A stretch of 36,185 nucleotides of DNA from Sedimenticola sp. (GCA_026994195.1 JALWRH010000119.1:1-36185); one strand, 5' to 3'; shown: positions 27,525 through 35,750, counted from the first letter of the stretch. Program-made: numbers and translations. The notes: generated from the letters alone by a model not told the origin.

Positions 27525-28124
27525 CTACTTCTTATCTCTAATGTAATCCACATAATCGTTTCGATATTTCTTTTTTCCTGTCAGCATGGCTCGCGGCAGA
27601 TTCTGGTTTTCCAGAAAACTGCTGAACACCACGCCGCCCACATGCAGGAACACCAGCAACAGGGTCAGGTTGGCGAGAAACTCATGTATTTCCTCCATCC
27701 ATTTCGCATCCAATCGTGCTGCCCAGGTACCCGCCAATGGTCCCTGGCCATCGGCGGCGATGATACTCATGCCACTGAACACAACGGTAATCAGACTGAG
27801 TAACAGGGCGATTACCATGGCCCCTGCGGCGGGGTTGTGTCCCAGGTAGTGTGCAACCCGAAAATGCAGCATGCTCCGCATGTATTCAACGACGGTCTTG
27901 GGTGAGGTTATAAAAGAAGAAAATCGGGCATATCGCGTCCCCACCACTCCCCATACCAGACGGAAAGCGAGCAGCAGAGCCACTGTGTAACCCGCCCAGA
28001 CATGAACCGTCAGAAAGTTATCTTCGGTGATATATGCAATAGAGAAAAACAGTACTAGGGACCAGTGGAAAATACGTACCAGTGGATCCCAAACGGGGAT
28101 GGTGGAAGGATGTTGCTCGGACAT
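27525..28124 (-). CDS. Cytochrome b561 family di-heme membrane protein
   Basis: The 199-residue protein has four or five membrane helices and is of the bacterial cytochrome b / NiFe-hydrogenase b-subunit type. Haem-ligand His candidates are in VRIFHWSLVLFF (residue 20), LTVHVWAGYTV (about 41), and EIHEFLANLTLLLVFLHVGGV near residues 145-161. Such proteins pass electrons between quinones and a partner, often a di-haem c-type cytochrome, but none is encoded next to it. The ATG at 28124 follows AGGAG. No clear terminator was seen past the stop; the end lies only eight bases from the GGGTGTCCCT repeat, so the accessory patch may border directly on it. Confidence 0.87.
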   Translation of the reverse strand: MSEQHPSTIPVWDPLVRIFHWSLVLFFSIAYITEDNFLTVHVWAGYTVALLLAFRLVWGVVGTRYARFSSFITSPKTVVEYMRSMLHFRVAHYLGHNPAAGAMVIALLLSLITVVFSGMSIIAADGQGPLAGTWAARLDAKWMEEIHEFLANLTLLLVFLHVGGVVFSSFLENQNLPRAMLTGKKKYRNDYVDYIRDKK

Positions 28125-28204
28125 TTACCTACTCCTGTCATTGACTTGGAACAGGATTTTACAGGACGTAACTTAAATGAAGCTGAAATGCCACTCAGTT
28201 GACC

Positions 28205-28356
28205 TCAATGGTTCTGAATTCTCTTGCCGTCCACGCGCCAGATGAAGATCAATGGGATGAGTATAAGGATCAGGAAGGTACGGGTCGGTAGGATACCGAT
28301 GGCCATTGCTGCCGGCGGAAGCGCCGGTAATGCAAAGAGCAGTTGCCGGCCCGTCC
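28205..28356 (-). pseudogene. Possible C-terminal membrane-anchor fragment
   Basis: A minus-strand frame encodes LLFALPALPPAAMAIGILPT, a strongly hydrophobic stretch RTFLILILIPLIFIW, then a basic tail RVDGKRIQNH and a TGA. It has no convincing start and runs upstream into the repeat-terminator at 28351-28404. The hydrophobic helix with basic end suggests the tail of a lost membrane or sorted protein, but this is a weak case. Nothing else is recognised in 28125-28350 or 28405-28563. Confidence 0.3.
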
Positions 28357-28367
28357 ATCCCTGGACA

Positions 28368-28404
28368 TAAAAAACCCCGGTCACTTCCTGTTGTGACCAG
28401 GGTT
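28368..28404 (-). terminator. Rho-independent terminator of ampD / BtuF-like operon, with repeat fragment
   Basis: On the minus strand AACCC-t-GGTCAC (loop aacaggaa) GTGACC-g-GGGTT is followed by a six-T tract, about 160 bases past the stop of the BtuF-like gene. Directly behind the T-tract lies an 18-base fragment (28351-28368) identical to the end of the 40 bp repeat near rpmG. Confidence 0.7.
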
Positions 28405-28563
28405 GTCGCCGGGCTTGGTTGTTTTCGTCCTTGATTCGTCCTTGATCGTCTTTCCTTGTACCTTGTCATCCCTGTGCTTCTATGCGGTGGCGACGGTTAG
28501 AGTATTCCAAATCTGTCACCGGTTGTCTGTAGGGAAACCTGGTGTTGTCTTGTAGGAAAATTC

Positions 28564-29373
28564 CTACATCTGCCGGCAAAGCGCTTCCAGGCCTTCCACC
28601 AGCCGGGGGCCAGGGCGCCCTAACTCTGAGCTTGCCAGATAGATCCGGGCGCCATGCACCGGACGGGGTGCAGATGGCTGGCTGGTCACGATCACCTGAA
28701 TATCCTTTGCCATCAGGCTTTCCGGATTTAGGGTAAGAATCAGGCGTGGTACGTTGGCAAAAACATTGTGCAGCCCGGCTCGCTCCAGCACTTCATTGAG
28801 CCAGTGTCTGCCGCCGATGGTCATGGGTGGATTCGCCCAGATTTCATAGTAAGCGGGAACTTTGCCCGCAGATGGATTGGATGGGCAGGCCTGATCCAAA
28901 CCGGCAATGAAATGCTTGGCAGCGCTTTTTCCGGCCTCCGGATGTCCCGTGAGCCGGCCCAGTTTTACCAGCGTGGCAGCAATATCCGCCAGTGTTCCCG
29001 GTTCACTCATGAAGACAGGGATGCCTGAGCGTTTAAGCCATTGCAGATCCGCTTGGCGGTTTCCGGACGCCCAGGCAATGACCAGGTCAGGATGGGTTGC
29101 CAGCAGGTACTCCCGGTCCAGGCTGCCAAGGGTGTTGATGCGGGGCACAGCATCGATGCTGTGGGGATAACCGGCAAACTGTGCTACGGCAATCAGGTTT
29201 TTTTCCGCACCCACGGCCAGCAACATTTCTGTGGCATGGGGCGCCAGGGTCAGGATGCGGGTGGCAGGTGCGGGCAGATGTACTTCACGGCCCAGGTCGT
29301 CTGCCACCCGGATATCGCCCCGGGCTGGTGCAAGAAAAGCGAGGAACAACAGGATGCGCAGAAAAATGCTCAT
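28564..29373 (-). CDS. BtuF-like ABC transporter substrate-binding protein
   Basis: The 269-residue periplasmic protein starts with a signal peptide (MSIFLRILLFLAFLAPARG) and has the two-lobe helical-backbone fold (Peripla_BP_2): IRVADDLGREVHLPAPATRILTLAPHATEMLLAVG, then LDREYLLATHPDLVIAW. Members bind cobalamin, haem or iron chelates. The closest pattern is BtuF-like (vitamin B12), but the ligand cannot be proved, and no permease or ATPase gene is near. Its ATG overlaps the ampD stop (ATGA), so it is translated with ampD. Transcription likely ends at 28368-28404. Confidence 0.85.
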   Translation of the reverse strand: MSIFLRILLFLAFLAPARGDIRVADDLGREVHLPAPATRILTLAPHATEMLLAVGAEKNLIAVAQFAGYPHSIDAVPRINTLGSLDREYLLATHPDLVIAWASGNRQADLQWLKRSGIPVFMSEPGTLADIAATLVKLGRLTGHPEAGKSAAKHFIAGLDQACPSNPSAGKVPAYYEIWANPPMTIGGRHWLNEVLERAGLHNVFANVPRLILTLNPESLMAKDIQVIVTSQPSAPRPVHGARIYLASSELGRPGPRLVEGLEALCRQM

Positions 29374-29900
29374 GAGCTGATGATCGCCTTGTGATAGCGT
29401 TTCCAGTCAAAAGCAGGGCCGGGGTCTGTTTTTCTGCCCGGGGCGATATGCTCATGTCCAGTGATACGGTCAGGAGTGATGCCAGGGTAGCGTTCCATAA
29501 TCTCCCGGGTGACACGCGCCAGGGTATGGTATTGGGCATCGGTATAAGGTATCCGGTCGCTGCCTTCCAGTTCTATGCCGATGGAGAAATCGTTGCAGTT
29601 TTCCCGGCCGTCGAAGCAGGACTTGCCAGCATGCCAGGCGCGCTTGTCCAGGCAGACGAATTGGATCACTTCTCCCTCTCTTCGCACCAGGGCATGAGCG
29701 GATACCTTCATCTGATAGATTTCTGAGAAATACGGGTGTACCGACGGATCCAGACGATTGAGAAACAGGTCGGCAATCCATGGGCCGCCATACTCGTCAG
29801 GCGGCAGGCTGATGTTGTGAATCACCAGCAGATCGGGTGTGGTTCCCGCCGGGCGTTCATCGTGATTGGGTGAGGGTAGGTACTGAGCGGCTGACAGCAT
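29370..29900 (-). CDS. ampD: 1,6-anhydro-N-acetylmuramyl-L-alanine amidase AmpD
   Basis: The 176-residue cytosolic zinc amidase removes the peptide from anhydro-muropeptides in cell-wall recycling. The zinc ligands are visible as His28 (LLVIHNISLP), His149 (ITGHEHIAPGRKTDPGP) and Asp159. The segment FLNRLDPSVHPYFSEI and the EGEVIQFVCLDKRAWHAGKS block are typical of AmpD. No signal peptide is present, which separates it from the AmiD-type periplasmic enzymes. No ampE follows; instead the BtuF-like gene overlaps it. Upstream, a possible weak promoter (TTGAGT-16-TACTAT) lies around 29945-29970 on the minus strand. Confidence 0.93.
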   Translation of the reverse strand: MLSAAQYLPSPNHDERPAGTTPDLLVIHNISLPPDEYGGPWIADLFLNRLDPSVHPYFSEIYQMKVSAHALVRREGEVIQFVCLDKRAWHAGKSCFDGRENCNDFSIGIELEGSDRIPYTDAQYHTLARVTREIMERYPGITPDRITGHEHIAPGRKTDPGPAFDWKRYHKAIISS

Positions 29901-30198
29901 AGTGTTGAAAGGGGTGGGCCGGGATCAATGGTGGGCAGGTCAATAGTAGGCTATAATTTTTCCAACTCAACAATTTGATGTTCGTTTTTAATAAAAAGCT
30001 TTAATATTTTTTCCGTTGTGGAGCGAGGTTTGTTGCCGGACAAACAGGATTTCTTCCGATTCTGGCTGTGATCCGGTTCATATGAATTATAAATCCCGTT
30101 GGCTTACACCCCAACAAACTGTCAAACTAACCATATCACTGTTCAGGGAGAGTGTCGCTTGATCCACTCATATCACCACGCCAGTCATCACTAGGAAC
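29901..30198. other. Intergenic region, divergent ampD / DUF1631
   Basis: This 298-base gap is AT-rich around 29945-30020 and holds the promoters of both divergent genes, which I cannot place with confidence. No small gene, repeat or RNA was recognised. Confidence 0.5.
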
Positions 30199-32349
30199 AT
30201 GCTGAGTCCAATCCGGAAACGGGAGCTCCATGCTGCAATAAGCAGCCATTTTCAGGAATGGATGGAAGCACTTTGGCCTGTGTTCATGGAGCAGATGGAT
30301 GACGAGTTCTTTCGTCTGGCGGAGCAGTCTGTCAATGACAAGGTACAGCGCGGCTACATAGACGCCATTCGCGAGCTGCGCCAGGGACGGAAGCGTTTGC
30401 ACCGGGAGTGTCAGCAGGAGTGTATGAGGGCCTCGCAGCTGTTTTTTCTTGACTTCCGTGCGTATCAAAAAGGTTTTTTGCGCCTGCAAGTCCATATCGA
30501 CGCCAATCAGGATTCCCTGGAACTGATCGATGAGGAGGTTCTGGAAGAGGATCTGGCGGCCATGCGCGTGGTACATCATGCTGAAAGCCAGCACCTTTCC
30601 CGCCTGAAGCTGATCGCCAGTTTGTGTGCTTCCGCCATTGGGTCATCCACCCTGAAGTATGCTGACATTCCCTTGTCGCCGCGTATCCTGACAGCGATTC
30701 TGGAGAACTCTCTGGCATCCTGGCAGGCTGGTCTGCAAAGCAAGCTGGTATTTTACAAGGTTTTTGGCAAGACATTTCTGCGACGCCTCAATGAATTCTA
30801 TCCTCAGGTCATTCAGGAGCTGGAGAAAGCCGGCCTGACACCCCAGGAAAATACGGTAATTCGACGCAAGGATATTCCCCGGCCGATACCCGCTTCCAAA
30901 GGGCAGTCTTCTTCTCTGGAAGAAAGCACCCTGTTCGGCATCGTCGCCATGGTCAGGCAATTGGAACAGGAACAGCGCGAGCAGCTGGGCCTGTTCAGTC
31001 AGGATATCGGTCCGGATGAGGAAAGTCTTCCCGTGGCTCCCCTCGAGTTGATCAGCAATGTATTGGGGGATCTGCAGAAGGAAGTTCTGCAAAGCCCACG
31101 ACCTGCGGATATACGCCAGGCCCGGGTGATTCACAACGCCTTCAGAGGCCGCTTGGTAACGGAACTGGAAAAATCCGTAAGCGGCAAGCGTGTGCGCCTG
31201 CAACGCCTGGATCAGCACATTATCGATGTGGTCAGTTTGCTTTTCGAATACATACTGGATGATCCGGTCATTCCCGCCCAGATGAAAGTATTGCTAATGC
31301 GTCTGCAAATGCCCGTATTGCGCATAGCGGTGGAAGACAAGACATTCCTTACTGATCGCAATCATCCGGTGCGTGATCTTCTCAATTCTCTTGCGGCAGC
31401 AGCCTCGCGATGGGCTGATGAAGGCGACTATTCTGATAACAGCATTTATGGCCGGGTGGACTGGGCCGTACAGCAAATACTAGCCAGTCCCGAACAGAGT
31501 CTGGAGATGTGGGAAGAAGTGAATAAGAGCTTCTCCGCGTTCATGCTCCACGAGGAAAGGGGGGCCGTGGTAGCGGAGGAGCGGCTGTCCCAGGTGGCCA
31601 AAGGGCGCGAACGCCTCTCCCTGGCCAGGCAGACGGTTGATGAAGTGCTGGAAAAACTATTGCCCCCTTCCATTCCCGCCCCAGTATACCAGATTATCGA
31701 TGAAGTCTGGCGGGATGTCATGACCCTGGCCTTGTTGCGTGAAGGAAAGAACAGCAAGCAATGGAAGCAGGCTGTGGACGTCGTAGAGCGCTTGCTGGAC
31801 AGTACTGTGCCCAAAGCGGACCCGGAGGAACGGCAGCGCTATGTGGCCATGGTGCCCAAGCTGTATGCAGATCTGCGTCGTGGTTTTGCCTCTATTGCCT
31901 ACGACAGCACCAGGACAGCCCTGCTGTTCAAGCAGTTGCAACACTGCCATGTTACCAGTCTGCGCGGTTTGCAGCCTGCCACCATGAAATACACGCCGGA
32001 TGAAACTTACAGTCTGGAAGAGGACAATGTGGAACAGATTCTGGATGATGAGTATATCCAGATGGTCAATGATCTCAAAGAAGGACAGTGGATCTCCTGG
32101 ACCACCAGTGATGGCCGGCAGTTGCGGGGCAAGTTTTCATGGCGCAGCGATATGGCTGACCTGCTCATGTTCGTGGATCTGCGTGGCAGAAAACTGGCAG
32201 AGATGTCCAGCAGTGAACTGGCAGATTTGCTGCGCACAGGCCGAGCCAGCATTCTGACTGAAATCAGCCTCCCTTTCATGGACCGGGCGCTTGCAAGCAT
32301 CCAGGCTATTCTTGCCCGGCAACTGCCGCCTCAGGTTTTGCGCGCCTGA
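30199..32349 (+). CDS. DUF1631 family protein, paralogue B
   Basis: The 716-residue protein is a second DUF1631 member, homologous over most of its length to the product of 16875-19124. Shared blocks include HIIDVVSLLFEYILDDPVIP (about 335), MRLQMPVLRIAVEDKTFL (about 375), HPVRDLLNSLAAAASRW, VWRDVMTLALLREGKNSKQWKQA and the C-terminal GQWISWTTSDGRQLRGKFSW ... LLMFVDLRGRKLAEMS. It lacks the long acidic N-terminal linker of paralogue A. There is no signal peptide or membrane span. The ATG at 30199 has AGGA only two bases away, so another start is possible. Function is unknown. The gene stands alone, followed by repeat copy 2. Confidence 0.88.
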   Translation: MLSPIRKRELHAAISSHFQEWMEALWPVFMEQMDDEFFRLAEQSVNDKVQRGYIDAIRELRQGRKRLHRECQQECMRASQLFFLDFRAYQKGFLRLQVHIDANQDSLELIDEEVLEEDLAAMRVVHHAESQHLSRLKLIASLCASAIGSSTLKYADIPLSPRILTAILENSLASWQAGLQSKLVFYKVFGKTFLRRLNEFYPQVIQELEKAGLTPQENTVIRRKDIPRPIPASKGQSSSLEESTLFGIVAMVRQLEQEQREQLGLFSQDIGPDEESLPVAPLELISNVLGDLQKEVLQSPRPADIRQARVIHNAFRGRLVTELEKSVSGKRVRLQRLDQHIIDVVSLLFEYILDDPVIPAQMKVLLMRLQMPVLRIAVEDKTFLTDRNHPVRDLLNSLAAAASRWADEGDYSDNSIYGRVDWAVQQILASPEQSLEMWEEVNKSFSAFMLHEERGAVVAEERLSQVAKGRERLSLARQTVDEVLEKLLPPSIPAPVYQIIDEVWRDVMTLALLREGKNSKQWKQAVDVVERLLDSTVPKADPEERQRYVAMVPKLYADLRRGFASIAYDSTRTALLFKQLQHCHVTSLRGLQPATMKYTPDETYSLEEDNVEQILDDEYIQMVNDLKEGQWISWTTSDGRQLRGKFSWRSDMADLLMFVDLRGRKLAEMSSSELADLLRTGRASILTEISLPFMDRALASIQAILARQLPPQVLRA

Positions 32350-32378
32350 TCGGGTTTGACCGATACCTGCCGGCGGGC

Positions 32379-32503
32379 CCGGTGCGAGGGCGCGTTCAGC
32401 CATGCCTGGTAACATTTTGCACTTTGCTAATATTCCAAATTTATCCATGAAATACAGTAAGCTGGAATATTGTTCCAGCGACCGGGTGAAATGTTCGGGT
32501 TAA
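32379..32503 (+). repeat. Dispersed ~125 bp repeat, copy 2
   Basis: This copy aligns with 21-145 at a constant offset of 32358 with no gaps. It carries the TGCTAATAT extended -10 at 32425-32433 and reads toward the FKBP-nadC genes, whose first start is at 32620. The GGGCTAG end has decayed to GGGTTAA. Confidence 0.88.
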
Positions 32504-32619
32504 TCCCAAGAGCGACCCCCAAATCTTCCGGCCTGCCTTGCCGGGTGGATGTGAGGGAATGTCTGTTAAAATGTCTGCTTTTGATGCGCGATCCAGCGCT
32601 TGATTACATGGAGAAAGAC

Positions 32620-32964
32620 ATGGCAGAAAAAATGACCGATTCCGGCCTCAATTATGACGACCTGGAAGAGGGGACTGGCGCAGAAGCCGTTGCCGGCAAC
32701 CAGGTGAGCGTACACTACACCGGTTGGCTGGAGGATGGCACTAAATTCGACTCCAGTCTGGATCGCAATCAGCCCTTTCAGTTTGCTCTCGGACGTGGAC
32801 AGGTCATTCGTGGCTGGGATGAAGGCGTGCAGGGTATGAAAGTGGGAGGCAAGCGTAAGCTGATCATCCCCGCGCAACTGGGATATGGCGCAGCAGGCGC
32901 CGGTGGTGTCATTCCTCCCAACGCCACCCTGGTGTTTGAAGTGGAATTGCTGGAAGTGATCTGA
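32620..32964 (+). CDS. FKBP-type peptidyl-prolyl cis-trans isomerase
   Basis: The 114-residue protein is a single FKBP domain: [18 protein letters not shown] near residue 27, [38 protein letters not shown], and [16 protein letters not shown] at the end, with the active-site aromatic and Asp residues in place. It speeds isomerisation of X-Pro bonds during folding. It has no signal peptide, so it is cytosolic. I chose ATG 32620 because GGAGA lies a few bases ahead; ATG 32608 is also in frame. It overlaps the nadC start (TGATG). It is not fkpB, whose usual place is after lspA. Confidence 0.93.
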   Translation: MAEKMTDSGLNYDDLEEGTGAEAVAGNQVSVHYTGWLEDGTKFDSSLDRNQPFQFALGRGQVIRGWDEGVQGMKVGGKRKLIIPAQLGYGAAGAGGVIPPNATLVFEVELLEVI

Positions 32965-33791
32965 TGCAGCCAGGGGCTGAGCAGATTGCCGCTGATGTCC
33001 GGCTGGCCTTGCAGGAAGATGTGGGGAGCGGGGATCTTACCGCCGCACTGGTTCCGCCGGGGATAGCCGAGGCGCGTATTCTGTGCCGGCAGCAGGCGGT
33101 GCTCAGTGGCATCCCCTGGGCGGAAGAGGTTTTTGCCCAGGTGGATGCCACTGTGGATCTTTTTTGGCACTTGTCCGATGGAGATCAGATGGAGCAGGGG
33201 CAGGTGCTTTGTGAGATTCACGGAGAGGCTGCCAGTATTCTCACCGCTGAACGTGCGGCGCTGAATTTTTTGCAGACCCTTTCTGCAACCGCTACCTCCA
33301 CTGCTGCTTATGTGAAGGCCGTAGCTGGCACAGGCGTGAAGATTCTTGATACGCGCAAGACGCTTCCGGGCCTGCGCATGGCGCAAAAGTACGCTGTCAC
33401 CTGCGGCGGTGGGGTGAACCATCGCATTGGGCTGCATGACATGGTGCTCATCAAGGAGAACCATATCGCTGCGGCGGGTTCCATAACAGCAGTCTTGCGC
33501 AAGGCGGCTGATCTGTATGACGGGATTCCCGTGGAGATCGAGGTGGAAAGCCTTGCCCAGTTGCAGGAAGCCCTGGAAGCAGGCGCCCGGCGTGTGCTGC
33601 TGGACAATTTTGGTCTGGAGGCGCTGGAGCAGGCGGTGGCGCTCAATGCCGGCCGTGCCCGTCTGGAGGCATCAGGGGGCGTCGATTACGATACTGTGGC
33701 TGCCATTGCTGCTACAGGAGTGGATGACATCTCTGTCGGGGCTTTGACCAAGAACGTGGCAGCCGTGGATTTTTCACTGCTTTTCGCCTGA
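32964..33791 (+). CDS. nadC: Nicotinate-nucleotide diphosphorylase (quinolinate phosphoribosyltransferase)
   Basis: The 275-residue enzyme makes nicotinate mononucleotide from quinolinate and PRPP in de novo NAD synthesis. Motifs seen: LQEDVGSGDLTAALV near residue 17, ERAALNFLQTLSATATSTAAYV near 95, and the DTRKTLPGLRMAQKYAV / GGVNHRIGLHDMVLIKENHI blocks near residues 128-168 that hold substrate- and PRPP-binding Arg, Lys and His. The start ATG overlaps the stop of the FKBP gene. nadA and nadB are not here. The gap to the next gene holds a weak stem (CACCCAA ... TTGGGGTG near 33829-33855) without a T-run. Confidence 0.96.
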   Translation: MQPGAEQIAADVRLALQEDVGSGDLTAALVPPGIAEARILCRQQAVLSGIPWAEEVFAQVDATVDLFWHLSDGDQMEQGQVLCEIHGEAASILTAERAALNFLQTLSATATSTAAYVKAVAGTGVKILDTRKTLPGLRMAQKYAVTCGGGVNHRIGLHDMVLIKENHIAAAGSITAVLRKAADLYDGIPVEIEVESLAQLQEALEAGARRVLLDNFGLEALEQAVALNAGRARLEASGGVDYDTVAAIAATGVDDISVGALTKNVAAVDFSLLFA

Positions 33792-33888
33792 TGGACGAAC
33801 TATTCCGGAGAAATCTGTCAAACTTATCACCCAATGATCCCTGCCTGTTGGGGTGGGGGAGAAGCAATACTACCGAGGAAACGAGCAA

Positions 33889-34602
33889 ATGAAGAAAAAA
33901 CCTATAGTGTTGATGCTGGCCGCAGTTGTTCTGGCGGGCCAGGTAGAGGCCACTGAACTCAAGACCTTCGACCAGCGTTTCAGCTACACCCTGGGTGTAC
34001 GTATGGCGAAGATGCTTACCGCACAGGGAATTGGTGAACTGGATGGCCCGGCATTTGGAGCGGCTGTGGCGGATGTCATCAACGGCAAGGAACTGCAGAT
34101 GACCCAGGATCAGATGACTGAGACGCTCAAGGAGCGTTCTGCCCGCATTCAGAAAGAGCGTCAGGCCAAGGCAGCAGCAGCCCTCAAGAAAGGCAAGAAA
34201 TTCCTGGAGGACAATGCCAAGAGCGAAGGTGTGAAAGTCACAGCGTCCGGATTGCAGTACAAAGTTATTCGCGAAGGCAAAGGCGAGTCCCCCAAAAAGA
34301 CGGATCGGGTCAAAGTGCACTATGAGGGACGCACTATTGACGGCAAGAAGTTTGACAGCTCCTATGACCGGGGTAAACCTGCCGAGTTTGGCGTGTCCAA
34401 GGTGGTAAAAGGCTTCTCTGAGGCTCTGATGTTGATGAAGCCAGGGGCCAAGTACAAGGTATTCATTCCGCCTGAGCTGGGTTATGGGGAACATGGCGCT
34501 GGCAAAGTGATCGGACCCAATGAAGTGCTGATCTTTGATCTAGAACTTCTGGAAGTACTGCCGGAGCAGCCCAAACCGGCGGCGGCTGCCGATAAAAAGT
34601 AG
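33889..34602 (+). CDS. Exported FKBP-type peptidyl-prolyl isomerase (FkpA/Mip-like)
   Basis: The 237-residue protein has a signal peptide (KKKPIVLMLAAVVLAGQVEA), an N-terminal helical dimerisation domain (about 22-120, FDQRFSYTLGVRMAKMLTAQG and the charged helix KERSARIQKERQAKAAAALKK) and a C-terminal FKBP domain (VKVHYEGRTIDGKKFDSSYDRG, VVKGFSEALMLMKPGAKYKVFIPPELGYG). This is the layout of FkpA, FklB and Mip, periplasmic folding factors of gammaproteobacteria. ATG 33889 follows GAGG. The Ala/Lys-rich end AAAADKK is loose. A perfect hairpin terminator follows at 34627. Confidence 0.93.
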   Translation: MKKKPIVLMLAAVVLAGQVEATELKTFDQRFSYTLGVRMAKMLTAQGIGELDGPAFGAAVADVINGKELQMTQDQMTETLKERSARIQKERQAKAAAALKKGKKFLEDNAKSEGVKVTASGLQYKVIREGKGESPKKTDRVKVHYEGRTIDGKKFDSSYDRGKPAEFGVSKVVKGFSEALMLMKPGAKYKVFIPPELGYGEHGAGKVIGPNEVLIFDLELLEVLPEQPKPAAAADKK

Positions 34603-34626
34603 AGCAGTCTGGTCAGGTTCATAGCC

Positions 34627-34660
34627 ATAAGAAATGCCGCAATATTGCGGCATTTCTTAT
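34627..34660. terminator. Bidirectional terminator between FKBP gene and bamD
   Basis: The 34 bases are a perfect palindrome: ATAAGAAATGCCGCAA and its complement with no loop base left over. A- and T-rich ends flank the GC-rich middle, so it can stop transcription from both converging genes. Confidence 0.9.
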
Positions 34661-34693
34661 GTGTTCAAAAAAAGAAATGGCTTGGAATGGAAC

Positions 34694-35686
34694 TCAGTTC
34701 TTGTCCAGTTCCAGGTATTCCCAGATCTTCTCCGTAAGGGTCTTGTCCGTATCTTTGAGGGTGGGGAAGTTCCCCTTGGCTTCGTTCAAAGCCAGTACTT
34801 TCAACGCATCCCGGTACAATGTTTCCATGCCCATTTTCTCGTAAGCCACGATCATGATGGTCAGGCCATCCTTGACGGAAGGCGAGTACTGATAGTGCTC
34901 CACGACATATTGGGCGCGGTTGGCCGCGGCCAGCCAGGCACCCCGGTCCAGGTAGTAGCGGGCCACATGAATCTCGTGCCGGGCCAGCTGGTTGCGTAGA
35001 TAGAGCATGCGCAGCTTAGCGTCTTCGGCGTATTCCGTGTCCGGAAAACGGCGCACCAGCTCCGCAAAAATGTCATAGGCCTCCTGGGTGGAGCCGGGAT
35101 CCCGCTGGGAATTGTCCGTGGGCAGGAAACGTGAGAAAAAACCCATATTACGGGTGAAATGCACTACGCCTTTCAGATACAGGGCATAGGCAACCGCAGG
35201 ATGATCCGGGTGCAGTTTCTCGAAGCGTTCCAGAGCAGCCAGGGCTGCATCCGGCTCATCGGCCTGGTAGTGGGCGTAGGCAATATTCAGCTGGGATTGC
35301 AGGGCGTACTTGCCAAAGGGGTAGCGGGCCTCAAGCTTCTGGTAATATTCGATGGCTTTGTCATAGTTGCCCCCCTGCATGTTGGAGGTGGCTTCTGAAT
35401 ACAGTTTCTGGGCAGACCAGCCGGCGGTTTTATCCTTCTGTTCAGGCAAAAGGCTACAGCCACCCAGAAAAAGTGAGACAATCAAGAGTGGCCAGATGAG
35501 TCTAGCCCGGAAATTACACCAGGATGTGGAATTTTCCCCGAGAGATTCTTGTTCAGATTGCTCTGACTGCCGAAAAGCATTGTTGTTCAATGGTTTGAGG
35601 CTGTTGGGGCAATCTGGGCGAGAAGATCCGGGGAAAAACCACAGAGCGGGGCGTGGTAACACTTTGTGTTTTGCTAGTATGCGCAT
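34694..35686 (-). CDS. bamD: Outer-membrane assembly lipoprotein BamD; start uncertain
   Basis: BamD is an essential part of the BAM complex that inserts beta-barrel proteins. The mature protein after the lipobox LFLGGC (Cys codon 35456-35458, +2 Ser) has five TPR-like repeats: KLYSEATSNMQGGNYDKAIEYYQKLEARYPFG, then ALAALERFEKLHPDHPAVAYALYLKG, and RDPGSTQEAYDIFAELVRRFPDTEYAEDA. Length from Cys on is normal. The start is a problem: the signal peptide should begin near RLIWPLLIVSLFLGGC, but no ATG, GTG or usable TTG occurs in frame there. The nearest in-frame choices are TTG at 35590 and ATG at 35686, which put 44 or 76 residues ahead of the Cys. I give the ATG; the true start is unresolved. 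Confidence 0.85.
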   Translation of the reverse strand: MRILAKHKVLPRPALWFFPGSSRPDCPNSLKPLNNNAFRQSEQSEQESLGENSTSWCNFRARLIWPLLIVSLFLGGCSLLPEQKDKTAGWSAQKLYSEATSNMQGGNYDKAIEYYQKLEARYPFGKYALQSQLNIAYAHYQADEPDAALAALERFEKLHPDHPAVAYALYLKGVVHFTRNMGFFSRFLPTDNSQRDPGSTQEAYDIFAELVRRFPDTEYAEDAKLRMLYLRNQLARHEIHVARYYLDRGAWLAAANRAQYVVEHYQYSPSVKDGLTIMIVAYEKMGMETLYRDALKVLALNEAKGNFPTLKDTDKTLTEKIWEYLELDKN

Positions 35687-35749
35687 AGTCCATTGTATTG
35701 TATTGAATTTGCAAAGAAATTCAGTGGCCTGGTGCAATTTCCGGGCTAG
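35502..35749. repeat. 22 bp terminal inverted repeats around the bamD-rluD gap
   Basis: 35502-35523 (CTAGCCCGG ... CACCAGG) and 35728-35749 (CCTGGTG ... CCGGGCTAG) are inverted copies that differ at one base in 22. They enclose 204 bases with no gene recognised. The right arm is the end of repeat copy 3. The left arm lies in the 5' region of bamD, ending just where its signal peptide should start. Confidence 0.8.
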
Positions 35750-35750
35750 G
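35655..35750 (+). repeat. Dispersed repeat, diverged copy 3
   Basis: The 96-base segment starts GGTAACA and ends CCGGGCTAGG, the same edges and nearly the same length (97) as 50-146 of copy 1. The centre has diverged, but the TGCTAGTAT extended -10 (35672-35680) is kept at the same distance from GGTAAC (spacing within one base). It reads toward rluD. Confidence 0.65.
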
